46,459 nucleotides of DNA, taken from contig JAJEHQ010000005.1 of the NCBI GenBank assembly GCA_022823625.1, forward strand, positions 134,106 through 180,564, written 5' to 3'. Both the position numbers and the translations under genes were made by a program. Below are positions 38,826 to 46,459 of this stretch, piece after piece. The stretch comes from Gammaproteobacteria bacterium. GTDB lineage: Bacteria; Pseudomonadota; Gammaproteobacteria; Arenicellales; JAJDZL01. Below the pieces are notes generated by a model. It was not told where the DNA came from, did no database searches, and worked only from the letters and a program-made list of their open reading frames with translations. Each line of letters begins with the position of its first letter. Within the stretch, counting starts at the first letter, position 1.

Positions 38826-39593
38826 CTACCTTTGTGCCGCCCTGCAAATTTCAATAAATTGTGCTGCTTTTAGTGATGCGCCACCCACCAGGCAACCATC
38901 AACATCAATTTGACCCAGCACCTCGGCAGCGTTCTCCCCAGTTACACTTCCGCCGTAAAGGATTCTGCATCCGTCCGCGGCACTTTGACTCAGTGTTGCA
39001 ATGCGATTGCGGATCAAATGATGAACTTCCTGAGCTTGCTCGGGTGTTGCTGAACGACCCGTACCAATTGCCCAAATCGGTTCATAAGCAATTGTAATTC
39101 GGTCAACTAACTGCTTTTCGCAATGCTCCAAAATCGAATCAATCTGACGTTCAATGACCAAATCTGTCTTTCCAGACTGGCGTTCATTCAATGTTTCACC
39201 AACGCAGACAATTGGAGTTAACTGCCTGTCAATGATGGAAATTGCCTTCTGGGCAACGTCCTCATCGGTTTCACCATTGTACTGACGTCTTTCAGAGTGA
39301 CCACAAATTACGTACTGGCAACCGACATCTTTCAGCATATTAGATGATACTTCACCTGTGTAGGCACCTGCTGAGTGTTCGCTACAGTTTTGCGCTCCAA
39401 GGGACACTGAAGAATTCGATTCAATCAGTTGCGCAACATGTTGAAGATAAACAAATGGTGGGCAAATAACGATAGATGGAGATTTGAACTGCCGGGTACC
39501 ATTTAAAACTTCTTCCAGAAGCGAGTTCGCCATTTCGAAGGCACCATTCATTTTCCAGTTTGCAACAATCAGATTTTGCCGTTCTTGCGTCAT
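38826..39593 (-). CDS. tpiA: Triosephosphate isomerase
   Basis: A 255-residue glycolytic enzyme interconverting dihydroxyacetone phosphate and glyceraldehyde 3-phosphate. Catalytic Lys in VANWKMNG, His in ICGHSERRQYNGE and Glu in AYEPIWAIGTG are present, with the phosphate-binding YGGSV near the end. A GGAG ribosome-binding site lies about 6 nt before the ATG. It is the first gene of the tpiA-secG-tRNA-nuo cluster. Confidence 0.97.
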   Translation of the reverse strand: MTQERQNLIVANWKMNGAFEMANSLLEEVLNGTRQFKSPSIVICPPFVYLQHVAQLIESNSSVSLGAQNCSEHSAGAYTGEVSSNMLKDVGCQYVICGHSERRQYNGETDEDVAQKAISIIDRQLTPIVCVGETLNERQSGKTDLVIERQIDSILEHCEKQLVDRITIAYEPIWAIGTGRSATPEQAQEVHHLIRNRIATLSQSAADGCRILYGGSVTGENAAEVLGQIDVDGCLVGGASLKAAQFIEICRAAQR

Positions 39594-40125
39594 ACAACTC
39601 CAATTTACCTATGCGTTACTTCACAACTTTGTACATATGGCCGAAAAAAATCCCTTTGATGAATTTTTACTCGTTTAGCTATAAAAATATTACTTACGTA
39701 CTGAAATGAATTACTTCTGAATTCAAGTACTTATTATGTGGATTTCGATAAGAAATTTCGCCCATCGAAAGACGCATATTATATGTGCCGTGAATAGAAA
39801 AAGACGTCTCGCAATCGCTGAAGATACAATACCTGCGCATAAATTTGCTAATAATTTCACTGTACTTGTGAAATCACATTTTGATTCTGATTGGTTTCAA
39901 GCCACTCGAGGTTTTTCAAAATTGCGATTTGCTAATTTATCGTTTCTGTTGCAAAATAGAATGTCCGGGATTCTTGAATTGTCTATCTCGAATTTTGGTT
40001 CGTGAAAATGAAAAGTTCACGCTCCATCCGTAGTCATCATTTCACGATCTCTCAATTGCCAGGTTGGTTCAGGTCACTCAACGGCTAAAAAAATTTAAAT
40101 TCCACAATAGGTCAGGAGGCGAACC
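39594..40125. other. Divergent intergenic region between tpiA and the CBS gene
   Basis: About 530 bp of AT-rich DNA. It should hold promoters for the tpiA cluster and the CBS gene. An 89-codon plus frame (39736-40005) has no family resemblance. A good ribosome-binding site, AGGAGG, lies at about 40111-40118 before the CBS start. Confidence 0.45.
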
Positions 40126-40569
40126 ATGTATACGATATCTTCCTTAATTCGCTCGAGGGGATTGGTCTGGACAATTGCGCCAGACAATACGGTTCTTGAC
40201 GCTCTGCATCTATTGGCTGAACGCAATATAGGGGTCCTGCCGGTAGTCGATGCCGATGAAAAACTGGTTGGGATATTTAGCGAAAGAGATTATGCAAGAA
40301 GGGTGATTTTGCTGGGAAGAACCTCCAAGGACACACAGATTTCAGAAGTCATGACTGAAAATGTGTACACGGTCGGTCCGGAAGATGAAATTGAAGACTG
40401 CATGAAAATTGTCGTTGAACGCGGCTTTCGTCATCTGCCGGTCGTCGACGACGATGTTTTGATCGGCGTTGTATCCGCCAATGACTTACTGGCAGAGGTC
40501 ATCAGAACCAGAGAACAGCAAATCGGCAATCTCGAGAACCTGCTCACAGGTGCTGGTGAAATCACTTAA
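40126..40569 (+). CDS. CBS-domain pair protein
   Basis: 147 residues made almost entirely of two CBS motifs (about residues 8-62 and 75-132): APDNTVLDALHLLAERNIGV with LPVVDADEKLVGIFSERDYAR, and MTENVYTVGPEDEIEDCMKI with FRHLPVVDDDVLIGVVSAND. Such stand-alone pairs bind adenine nucleotides and act as energy or redox sensors on partner proteins. The partner here is unknown. It is the first of a plus-strand series, 89 bp before the thioredoxin-like gene. Confidence 0.88.
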   Translation: MYTISSLIRSRGLVWTIAPDNTVLDALHLLAERNIGVLPVVDADEKLVGIFSERDYARRVILLGRTSKDTQISEVMTENVYTVGPEDEIEDCMKIVVERGFRHLPVVDDDVLIGVVSANDLLAEVIRTREQQIGNLENLLTGAGEIT

Positions 40570-40658
40570 CTAGCACAGCGTTTTGAAGGTCATCATGCGA
40601 GGACGTCCAAATTTTCAGGATTGTTCGAATCATTAACTCCGATAAAGAGGTTGGAAAG

Positions 40659-41186
40659 TTGAATATCGTCCACCGAAGTTTCGTTCTATTCTGTCTGCTG
40701 TTGCTCGTTCCGCTAACTACGAACGCTTCGCTTAGGGATGATATACAGGAGATTTCCGGGCCAGCCGCACCTTCTTTCGACAATGTTCAGTGGTTACATC
40801 AGACTGGCGACCTTCCGGATTCTTTGAAAGGTAAGGTGTTGCTGGTGAATTTTTGGGCAACCTGGTGTCCGCCCTGCATTGAAGAACTTCCATCCATTCA
40901 AAATGCACGTAATATTTTTGATCAGGATCACTTTGAAGTAGTCTCCGTTAACGTCGGTGAAAAAGTCACCGATATTGAAGCTTTTTTAGAAAAGTTACCA
41001 ATAACATTCACATTCCCAATCGTTGTGGATGAAAAATTATCAGTCTATGCAGACTGGCGGGTTGGCCCTCTGCCAACCACATTCTTGGTTGATCGAACCG
41101 GCAAAATTCGTTACCAGGCACTTGGTGGAAGAAACTTTGCTTCGGCTAATATCCGAGCAATTATTCAAGAATTGATAGACGAATAA
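40659..41186 (+). CDS. Exported TlpA-like thioredoxin
   Basis: 175 residues. A Sec signal peptide (SFVLFCLLLLVPLTTNA, cleavage likely near residue 23) places it in the periplasm. The redox motif WATWCPPC is followed by a thioredoxin fold with VGPLPTTFLVDRTGKI. It is probably a reductant for c-type cytochrome or other periplasmic cysteines. The start is TTG at 40659, with AGAGG about 8 nt upstream; no ATG fits the signal peptide. Confidence 0.87.
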   Translation: MNIVHRSFVLFCLLLLVPLTTNASLRDDIQEISGPAAPSFDNVQWLHQTGDLPDSLKGKVLLVNFWATWCPPCIEELPSIQNARNIFDQDHFEVVSVNVGEKVTDIEAFLEKLPITFTFPIVVDEKLSVYADWRVGPLPTTFLVDRTGKIRYQALGGRNFASANIRAIIQELIDE

Positions 41187-41249
41187 TTTACTCGAATGTA
41201 TTGTGGGCTGTGAATCGCTAGTCCAACGCCATCAAATCTTTAGTTAATC

Positions 41250-41702
41250 GTGTTGTTAGACAGTTATCGACCCAAGGTGATCGTCACAAAGATAGGACTG
41301 GATGGTCATGATCGAGGAAGCCGCCTGGTAGCTACTAAACTACGAGACAGCGGAATGGAAGTTGTCTATACACCACCCTGGCAGTCAGTATCAGCAGTTG
41401 TACGTCTGGCCGCTGAAGAAGATGCAGATGTTATCGGCATTAGCTCACTGGCAACGGACCACCTGCTTGTTCCGGACTTAGTCAGTGCACTGCACGATGC
41501 GGGTCTCGATCATATCGGAATTATCGTTGGTGGCATAATTCCAGACGATGATGAACAAACATTACTTGAGGGTGGTGTACATCGAGTCTTTCATCCGGGT
41601 AGTTCGCTGGTCGAAATATCGGATTTTGTACGCGATCTTGCGATTAAATCACGAACCCGTTCTTTGCGAAAATTTCAGGTAGTCAGCAATGAAGAAAGCT
41701 AA
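41250..41702 (+). CDS. Cobalamin-binding small subunit of an acyl-CoA mutase
   Basis: 150 residues forming only the B12-binding domain. [16 protein letters not shown] carries the base-off histidine motif DxHxxG, with [10 protein letters not shown] and [11 protein letters not shown] completing the fold. It pairs with the separate large subunit that follows, which it overlaps by 14 nt. The start may be GTG at 41250 or the next TTG. The split layout is known from isobutyryl-CoA, 2-hydroxyisobutyryl-CoA and some methylmalonyl-CoA mutases. Confidence 0.9.
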   Translation: MLLDSYRPKVIVTKIGLDGHDRGSRLVATKLRDSGMEVVYTPPWQSVSAVVRLAAEEDADVIGISSLATDHLLVPDLVSALHDAGLDHIGIIVGGIIPDDDEQTLLEGGVHRVFHPGSSLVEISDFVRDLAIKSRTRSLRKFQVVSNEES

Positions 41703-43374
41703 AGTTGTGAATCTGTCAGATTCAGGCGCACAGAATTCCAAGAATCTTTGGGAACAGCAGTACAACCAACTACTCCCGGAAGATCGAGATATCTCAAACC
41801 GGTCTGGAATTCCAATCAAGCCTTTATATACGCCGGACGACTGGAATGACGAGAACTATGCGGACAAACTTGGCTATCCTGGACAGATTCCCATGACTCG
41901 CGGCATATACCCCACGATGCACCGCGGGCGTACCTGGAGTCAAAGACAGCTCATCGGATACGGCATTCCTTCAGACTACAATGAACGGCTACGTAAGCTG
42001 CTAGACGCTGGCAACAATGCTATCAGTCTGATACCGTGCAATTCAGTTTATCGCGGTTTCGATGCTGACGAAGTCGATCCTAAACTGATCGGCACCTGTG
42101 GGGTGATTGTCAACACAGTTGATGATATGGACCGATGCTTCCGAGACGTCGACATTGCTGCACTGTCAACAGCCATGAATGATCCATTGCCATTTACACT
42201 GTTGGCGTTGCTGTTAGGTGTTGCCGCCAGGCGAGGTATAGACTGGAATCAGGTTTCGGGGACATCAAACCAAAGCGACTATATTTCACATTACGTCGCA
42301 AACCACATGTTTTTCAGACTTTCGCTGGAAGGCTCCAGACGAGTCCTGGTGGATCACATTGCTTTCTGTCAAGCGCGCGTTCCAAATTGGAATCCACTAT
42401 CCGTTGTGGGTCAGCACACCCAACAGGCAGGTGCTACTCCAGCCCAGGCTATGGCATTCACGCTAGCAACAGCAATTCAATATGCTGAAGACTGCGCAAA
42501 TCGCGGTATGGACCCAGACATTTTTCTAGAGCGATTCACGTTCTTTTTCGACATTTCTATCAGTTTTTTCGAAGAAATTGCAAAATGCAGAGCTGGTCGG
42601 AGAATCTGGCAGCGTATCGTCAGAGAAAGGCTAGGTGCGAAAAATCCTAAAACCTGGCGGTTCAAGTTTCATGGACAAACATCAGGCGTTGATTTAACGC
42701 GTCAACAACCACTCAACAACATCTCACGAGTCTCGATTCAAGCACTCGCCGGTATCTTCTCAGGACTGCAATCTCTGCACACAGATGCTTACGATGAAGT
42801 TCTGAGCGTCCCAACGGAAGAAGCCGCTCGAATTGCAATTGCGACTCAGAATATTGTTCGTGAAGAGGCAGGTTGTGCAGATGTAATTGACCCGCTAGCG
42901 GGTTCCTACTATGTAGAATCGCTGACCGATCAGATGGAAGAGAAAATCGTTGAAACCATGGATCAGATAAATGCAGTTGGCGGTATGTTCAAAGCGGTAG
43001 AATCGGGTCTCATTCAGCGATGGATTGGTGAATCTGCAATGCGATTTCAAAGCCAGGTAGAACGTGGTGAACAAACAATTGTTGGCGTAAACAAATATCA
43101 GTTGGAAGAAGAGGACTCAGTTGCAGAACCTCTCAAGCGCCCAACTGAGTCGGTAATTCAATCTCAACTTGAAAGTTTGGCGAACTTCAAAGCCAACCGA
43201 AGCCAAGCAGAATTCAATTCAGCGCTTTCACAACTTCAAAGTGCTGCACAAGACCCGCAAAAGAACATCTACGAGGCGATTGTCAATGGAGTCATTGGTG
43301 GGCTCACTCATGGTGAGGTTGTTCGATATGTACGACAGGAATTGGGATTCGGACAACCGCAAATGATTTTGTAA
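41689..43374 (+). CDS. Acyl-CoA mutase large subunit, methylmalonyl-CoA mutase family, altered substrate pocket
   Basis: 561 residues, the catalytic barrel and linker of a B12-dependent acyl-CoA mutase. [53 protein letters not shown] and [14 protein letters not shown] are family motifs. Residues that in methylmalonyl-CoA mutase hold the substrate carboxylate are changed: the Tyr89 equivalent is Leu88 and the Arg207 equivalent is Asn205. The Gln197 and Tyr243 equivalents are also changed, while the catalytic His (His243) is kept. It is therefore probably not a methylmalonyl-CoA mutase; an isobutyryl-CoA-like or new substrate is likely. It overlaps meaB as TAATG. Confidence 0.88.
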   Translation: MKKAKVVNLSDSGAQNSKNLWEQQYNQLLPEDRDISNRSGIPIKPLYTPDDWNDENYADKLGYPGQIPMTRGIYPTMHRGRTWSQRQLIGYGIPSDYNERLRKLLDAGNNAISLIPCNSVYRGFDADEVDPKLIGTCGVIVNTVDDMDRCFRDVDIAALSTAMNDPLPFTLLALLLGVAARRGIDWNQVSGTSNQSDYISHYVANHMFFRLSLEGSRRVLVDHIAFCQARVPNWNPLSVVGQHTQQAGATPAQAMAFTLATAIQYAEDCANRGMDPDIFLERFTFFFDISISFFEEIAKCRAGRRIWQRIVRERLGAKNPKTWRFKFHGQTSGVDLTRQQPLNNISRVSIQALAGIFSGLQSLHTDAYDEVLSVPTEEAARIAIATQNIVREEAGCADVIDPLAGSYYVESLTDQMEEKIVETMDQINAVGGMFKAVESGLIQRWIGESAMRFQSQVERGEQTIVGVNKYQLEEEDSVAEPLKRPTESVIQSQLESLANFKANRSQAEFNSALSQLQSAAQDPQKNIYEAIVNGVIGGLTHGEVVRYVRQELGFGQPQMIL

Positions 43375-44375
43375 TGACTTTGAGTAATGTCGAGCGGTCC
43401 GAGAATGCACAAGAAAAGCTAGCCCAACTGATTCGCTCGGACCGAAATGCGCTAGCAAAGACAATCACAATTGTCGAAAACAATCTTGATGGCACCAGTG
43501 CGGTATTGAGTGCAATTCAATGTCATCTTGGCCGCGCACACGTCGTTGGAGTGACAGGCCCACCAGGCGTTGGGAAATCAACGCTCATCGATGCCTGTAT
43601 TGCAGAATTTCGAAAGCTTGGAAAATCGGTGGCGATACTTGCAATTGACCCGAGCAGTCATTTCAGTGGTGGTGCGATTCTGGGCGATCGTGTCAGAATG
43701 GTCGAACAATCGGACGATGATGGTGTATTCATTCGGTCAGTTGCCGCCCGCGGCCATCTTGGAGGCCTCTCTGCAACTGCGCTCAACATAATTCACCTGT
43801 TTGACGCTGCAAACTGGGATGTCATTATTGTTGAAACAGTTGGTGCCGGTCAGTCTGAAATTGAAATTGCGGAACTGGCGGACACAACGGTCGTTGTTGA
43901 ATCACCTGGATTGGGTGACGAAATTCAGGCAATTAAGGCAGGACTACTGGAAATCGCTGACATTATCGCGGTCAACAAATCAGATCTTCCTCACGCGGAT
44001 ATTACAGTAAGTGAATTGTTGCATGCACTATCTATGCGACACTCCTCGAAGTCTGTTCAAGTTTCAAAAACTTGTGCAACGGAAAGACAGGGAGTGCAAG
44101 AACTAGTTGCAGAGATTGTCAAGCATGGTGTGGAGGTTATGCAAACTAACCGAGCTAAATGCGTTTCGGAGCGATCCAGAAAAATTGTCGCGCGTGTGGT
44201 GGGTGAAAGTGTGACGCGTCAGTTTAGAAAATTGAATTCAAAGGAGGCTGACGCTTTCTCTGAATTAGTGCAGGCCGGGGAATTAAACCCCGACACGATA
44301 GCTGAATCTGTAATCCAAAATTTGATATCAACTCTGAGAGAACCGAGCAACTTTCCAGAAAACGAACAGAATTAG
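43374..44375 (+). CDS. meaB: MeaB/ArgK-type G3E GTPase chaperone of the B12 mutase
   Basis: 333 residues. The P-loop VTGPPGVGKSTLID, AIDPSSHFSGGAILGDRVRM, the base-switch IVETVGAGQSEIEIAE and the GTP specificity motif VNKSDLP identify a MeaB-type chaperone, which loads cobalamin into the mutase and protects it from inactivation. The start codon overlaps the stop of the mutase large subunit, so the three genes form one operon. It is close to normal length with a C-terminal dimerisation tail. Confidence 0.92.
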   Translation: MTLSNVERSENAQEKLAQLIRSDRNALAKTITIVENNLDGTSAVLSAIQCHLGRAHVVGVTGPPGVGKSTLIDACIAEFRKLGKSVAILAIDPSSHFSGGAILGDRVRMVEQSDDDGVFIRSVAARGHLGGLSATALNIIHLFDAANWDVIIVETVGAGQSEIEIAELADTTVVVESPGLGDEIQAIKAGLLEIADIIAVNKSDLPHADITVSELLHALSMRHSSKSVQVSKTCATERQGVQELVAEIVKHGVEVMQTNRAKCVSERSRKIVARVVGESVTRQFRKLNSKEADAFSELVQAGELNPDTIAESVIQNLISTLREPSNFPENEQN

Positions 44376-44386
44376 TCCGTTAACCG

Positions 44387-44677
44387 TCAACGTTTTTCGA
44401 AAATTCTCTCGCCGGATTCACGGATGATCTGCTGGCCCTTGAACACAGCATGTTTACATGCTGCGTCAAAATCTGTATGCGTATCAGCACGTATAAAGTA
44501 GTGTTCGCGCATGTTTCCATTTTCATCCAACTTTCGAACGTAGCCAGCCGTGACGAAATTGCCCTTTTGTTTTAGCGGAGCCGGTTTGATGACGAATCCT
44601 TCATAATCTACCTGCTCGACATCAGGCTCAGCTTGAGTGGCATCACTTTTTCCCATCAATCGACTTAAAAGTCCCAT
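44387..44677 (-). CDS. HlyU family protein
   Basis: 96 residues. YEGFVIKPAPLKQKGNFVTA followed by YFIRADTHTDFDAACKHAVFKG is the pattern of the HlyU family (PF10115), small proteins sometimes called transcriptional activators, though that function is doubtful for most members. A GGAAGGA ribosome-binding site precedes the ATG. It converges on meaB with 11 nt between them. Confidence 0.8.
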   Translation of the reverse strand: MGLLSRLMGKSDATQAEPDVEQVDYEGFVIKPAPLKQKGNFVTAGYVRKLDENGNMREHYFIRADTHTDFDAACKHAVFKGQQIIRESGERIFEKR

Positions 44678-44913
44678 TTTTCCTTCCGCGGTGGTGAATT
44701 CTGATTATCGTGATTGATACAGACTGTAACCTACATAAGATTACACTGCTTCACTTTTGTTCTCTGCATAATATCACGATAGCAGGTTTTGAGTGTTAAA
44801 TGGTTGATCCATTCGAGATTCGAAGGCGAGTTGAACCGCCATGTAGAGGTTCATCTGTTGCTATTCAACTACTACCACTAATCTCATTTTTTTGTTAGTT
44901 TCGGAAATCGCAT

Positions 44914-45396
44914 ATGTCTACTCCACTTGTTCTTTTGCTGGTTATCACGTTTTTATACGCTGGCTACAATCTTCTAATCAAAGTGTCTACCAGTCACGTT
45001 CCTCTAGCATCATCATCGACAATTCTTGCAACAATCGCACTACAAATCGCAGCCCTTTCGGTCTCCTGTATTTTTGCTGCCGGATTACTCATTCGGGGTG
45101 GGGGCTCTCTAGCCCTACCGCCTCCCGCTTACATGTGGGCGATTTTTGCGGGACTTTGCATCGGCGGTGCTGAAATTGGCTATTTTTACCTTTTTCGAGG
45201 AGTCGCTGGTCATCCTCCATTTCCAGCAAATATTGCAATTCCATTTATTGTGAGTGGCACCATCGTATTAACAGTTCTGATTGCTTGGTTAACACTTAAG
45301 GAACCATTATCCTGGCAAAAAATAATTGGTGCAATTTTGGTAGTGACTGGGGTCGTTGTAATCTACTTGGATAGTACTACCGTCAAAGACATTTAG
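44914..45396 (+). CDS. Half-size EamA/DMT-type membrane protein
   Basis: 160 residues with about five hydrophobic helices, about half the length of a full EamA transporter. LLLVITFLYAGYNLLIKVST begins helix 1, ICIGGAEIGYFYLFRGV-like sequence lies in the middle, and the end reads LTLKEPLSWQKIIGAILVVT, the typical EamA ending. It would need to dimerise to transport. The substrate is unknown. It is transcribed alone, with CGGAAA as a weak ribosome-binding site. Confidence 0.75.
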   Translation: MSTPLVLLLVITFLYAGYNLLIKVSTSHVPLASSSTILATIALQIAALSVSCIFAAGLLIRGGGSLALPPPAYMWAIFAGLCIGGAEIGYFYLFRGVAGHPPFPANIAIPFIVSGTIVLTVLIAWLTLKEPLSWQKIIGAILVVTGVVVIYLDSTTVKDI

Positions 45397-45491
45397 AACT
45401 TAAGGTCCCCCAAAAGCCCGTAATAATCGATGTTCATACAGCCGCAAGAGTTGCCTAATTTAATTTAGGAAAATAAAGCTTGATAGGAGGA

Positions 45492-45785
45492 TCAAGTAAG
45501 TTCTAGTCGGAGTTTTCGACCAACAATATCTGCCGCACGTACTAGGACACCAATGGAAACTCTGTCGTTTTGAGGATCAAGCACACGCGAAAGTTGAGAC
45601 CGGCTAGTGCGAAGTCGTCTGGCCATCTCTACCTTGGATATCCCCTGTTTTTTCATCTCCTCTGACAGCTGGTAAGCCAGCACTCGCTTTACAGCACGTT
45701 CCGTGGTGTCCTCAAATTCGCCTTGCTCTTTGAGAAAGTCCTCAAAGTACTGACCTGGATATCCCTTTTCGACTTTTTTTGTCAT
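45492..45785 (-). CDS. HigA-type antitoxin (XRE-family DNA-binding protein)
   Basis: 97 residues. The C-terminal half holds a helix-turn-helix of the XRE type (SKVEMARRLRTSRSQLSRVLD). In higBA-type modules such an antitoxin neutralises the toxin and represses the operon. It overlaps the toxin gene by ATGA (45782-45785), the toxin being first, as usual for HigBA. Confidence 0.87.
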   Translation of the reverse strand: MTKKVEKGYPGQYFEDFLKEQGEFEDTTERAVKRVLAYQLSEEMKKQGISKVEMARRLRTSRSQLSRVLDPQNDRVSIGVLVRAADIVGRKLRLELT

Positions 45786-46132
45786 GTCAAACCTCTCATT
45801 CTTTTTTTTGCAATATCTATATCGGATTTTTTAGTTTTCTGAGTTTTCTTGATGAAACCATGGAGAAGAATCATCTCGTTCTCATGAACGCAAAATAAAA
45901 CGCGAGCGATCTTGTTATTTGGCAAATTCGTTCGGATTTCCCAGAGACCTCTATGATTTTTCATGGGTCGGCAGAGAGGCATTCCTACCGGCCACCCGAA
46001 CTCTGCTGTACAAATATCATCGCCAATAGCTTTTCGTTCATTTTGCGATAGTTCCAAAAGCCATTCACGAACTGGCATTCGCCCACTTTGCAATGCAAAG
46101 AACCGAGCAGGTAAGCGCTTTTTACCTTCCAA
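45782..46132 (-). CDS. HigB-type toxin (phage Gp49/RelE-like mRNA interferase)
   Basis: 116 residues. PVREWLLELSQNERKAIGDD, GLWEIRTNLPNNKIARVLFCV and MILLHGFIKKTQKT match the HigB/Gp49 group of ribosome-dependent RNases. The start is TTG at 46132, very close to a probable -10 box (TACACT), so the message may be nearly leaderless; a later start at the ATG before PVREW (46078) would be too short. The toxin is followed by its antitoxin. Confidence 0.85.
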   Translation of the reverse strand: MEGKKRLPARFFALQSGRMPVREWLLELSQNERKAIGDDICTAEFGWPVGMPLCRPMKNHRGLWEIRTNLPNNKIARVLFCVHENEMILLHGFIKKTQKTKKSDIDIAKKRMRGLT

Positions 46133-46135
46133 AGA

Positions 46136-46153
46136 TAGTGTACCATAAATGGT
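46136..46153 (-). promoter_or_regulatory. Probable higBA promoter/operator
   Basis: A 12-bp near-palindrome ACCAT-AA-ATGGT (46142-46153, + strand) adjoins a TACACT -10-like box (minus strand) about 5 nt before the toxin TTG. Its position fits an operator for autorepression by the HigA-type antitoxin. Confidence 0.5.
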
Positions 46154-46459
46154 GCATGAAATCTAAACATTCATTGTGTTAGTTTTCTAAATAATTATTC
46201 AACGGTTGAAAACTATTGATACAGTAAATTACCTACATTAATAGGAACATAAATGAAAGTCATGCTTCTCTTCCAAAAGTTTTATGAGCTCTACTGATTC
46301 CGTTAATTCTGATCTTTCATCACTGCTGTCCCGTTGTTCAGAGAAGAATGTCTTGTATCTAATTGATAGTATTAAAATAAAACCCTGTTGGAGGGTGTCC
46401 GAGACTTCAGCGGATGCTGACACATTCCGCCGCCCTCCAAACAGAGCAGCCATCAATCA
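46154..46459. other. Right-edge region with a large structured inverted repeat
   Basis: No credible gene. A 72-codon minus frame (46238-46456) begins inside the repeat and is not recognised. The repeat has arms 46385-46395 and 46433-46444 (CTGTTGGAGGG/CCCTCCAAACAG, one bulge), with an inner GTGTC (46395-46399)/GACAC (46419-46423) stem. On the minus strand an overlapping small stem, ACCCT-CCAAC-AGGGT, is followed by TTTATTTT, as in an intrinsic terminator. Confidence 0.5.

Noticed and set aside
41689..43374. Calling the mutase simply methylmalonyl-CoA mutase
   Set aside because: The carboxylate-binding Tyr and Arg positions are not conserved, so only the family level is supported.
46238..46456. 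72-codon minus frame at the right edge
   Set aside because: It starts inside the inverted repeat, has no family resemblance, and may be part of a longer feature outside the window.
1..46459. CRISPR arrays, complete insertion sequences, integrases, rRNA genes
   Set aside because: No regular repeat-spacer pattern, no transposase or integrase frame and no rRNA sequence were seen. The block's origin as a mobile element is therefore only inferred from its position.

Overview
The window most likely comes from a gammaproteobacterium of moderate to low GC. The evidence is a run of housekeeping genes, all on the minus strand, that matches a gene order known from several gammaproteobacterial groups (Xanthomonas, Legionella and Coxiella types): tpiA-secG-tRNA-Leu-nuoA...nuoN-rimP-nusA-infB-rbfA-truB. 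No sequence search was possible, so the family assignments rest on motifs and recalled family features.

Layout: (1) 1-5.8 kb, minus: truB (cut by the window edge), rbfA, infB, nusA and rimP, with an attenuator-like leader before rimP. (2) 5.8-25.5 kb: an accessory block. It opens with non-coding and decayed DNA, including a clear remnant of a type I restriction methylase (hsdM), next to an intact DUF4143-type AAA ATPase. An EamA transporter follows. Next is a minus-strand operon of a class IV aminotransferase, a D-Ala-D-Ala ligase, a BetA-like GMC oxidoreductase and an amidase-fold protein that has lost all three catalytic residues. Then comes a plus-strand series: an exported amidohydrolase, a DUF1611 protein (DgcN type), an enolase-superfamily racemase (DgcA type), an intact amidase and a hotdog thioesterase. 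The block ends with an arginine-deiminase-fold hydrolase (minus) and a cytochrome P450 (plus). (3) 25.5-39.6 kb, minus: nuoM back to nuoA, tRNA-Leu(GAG), secG and tpiA. nuoN is absent. (4) 40.1-44.4 kb, plus: a CBS-pair protein, a TlpA-like thioredoxin, and a three-gene B12 operon (cobalamin subunit, acyl-CoA mutase large subunit, MeaB GTPase). (5) 44.4-46.5 kb: a HlyU-family protein, a half-size EamA protein, a higBA-type toxin-antitoxin pair and a structured inverted repeat at the right edge.

Two points stand out. First, the accessory block sits exactly where nuoN should be, between nuoM and rimP, so the conserved superoperon appears to have been split and nuoN lost or moved. Second, the block has a D-amino-acid theme. 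A class IV aminotransferase (possibly a D-amino-acid aminotransferase) is translationally coupled to a Ddl ligase, and DgcN/DgcA-type genes (N-acetylation and racemisation of D-glutamate) lie nearby with amidases. Together they could link D-Ala, D-Glu and L-Glu pools. Outside the block, the B12 mutase lacks the residues by which methylmalonyl-CoA mutase holds its substrate carboxylate, so it probably acts on a different acyl-CoA.
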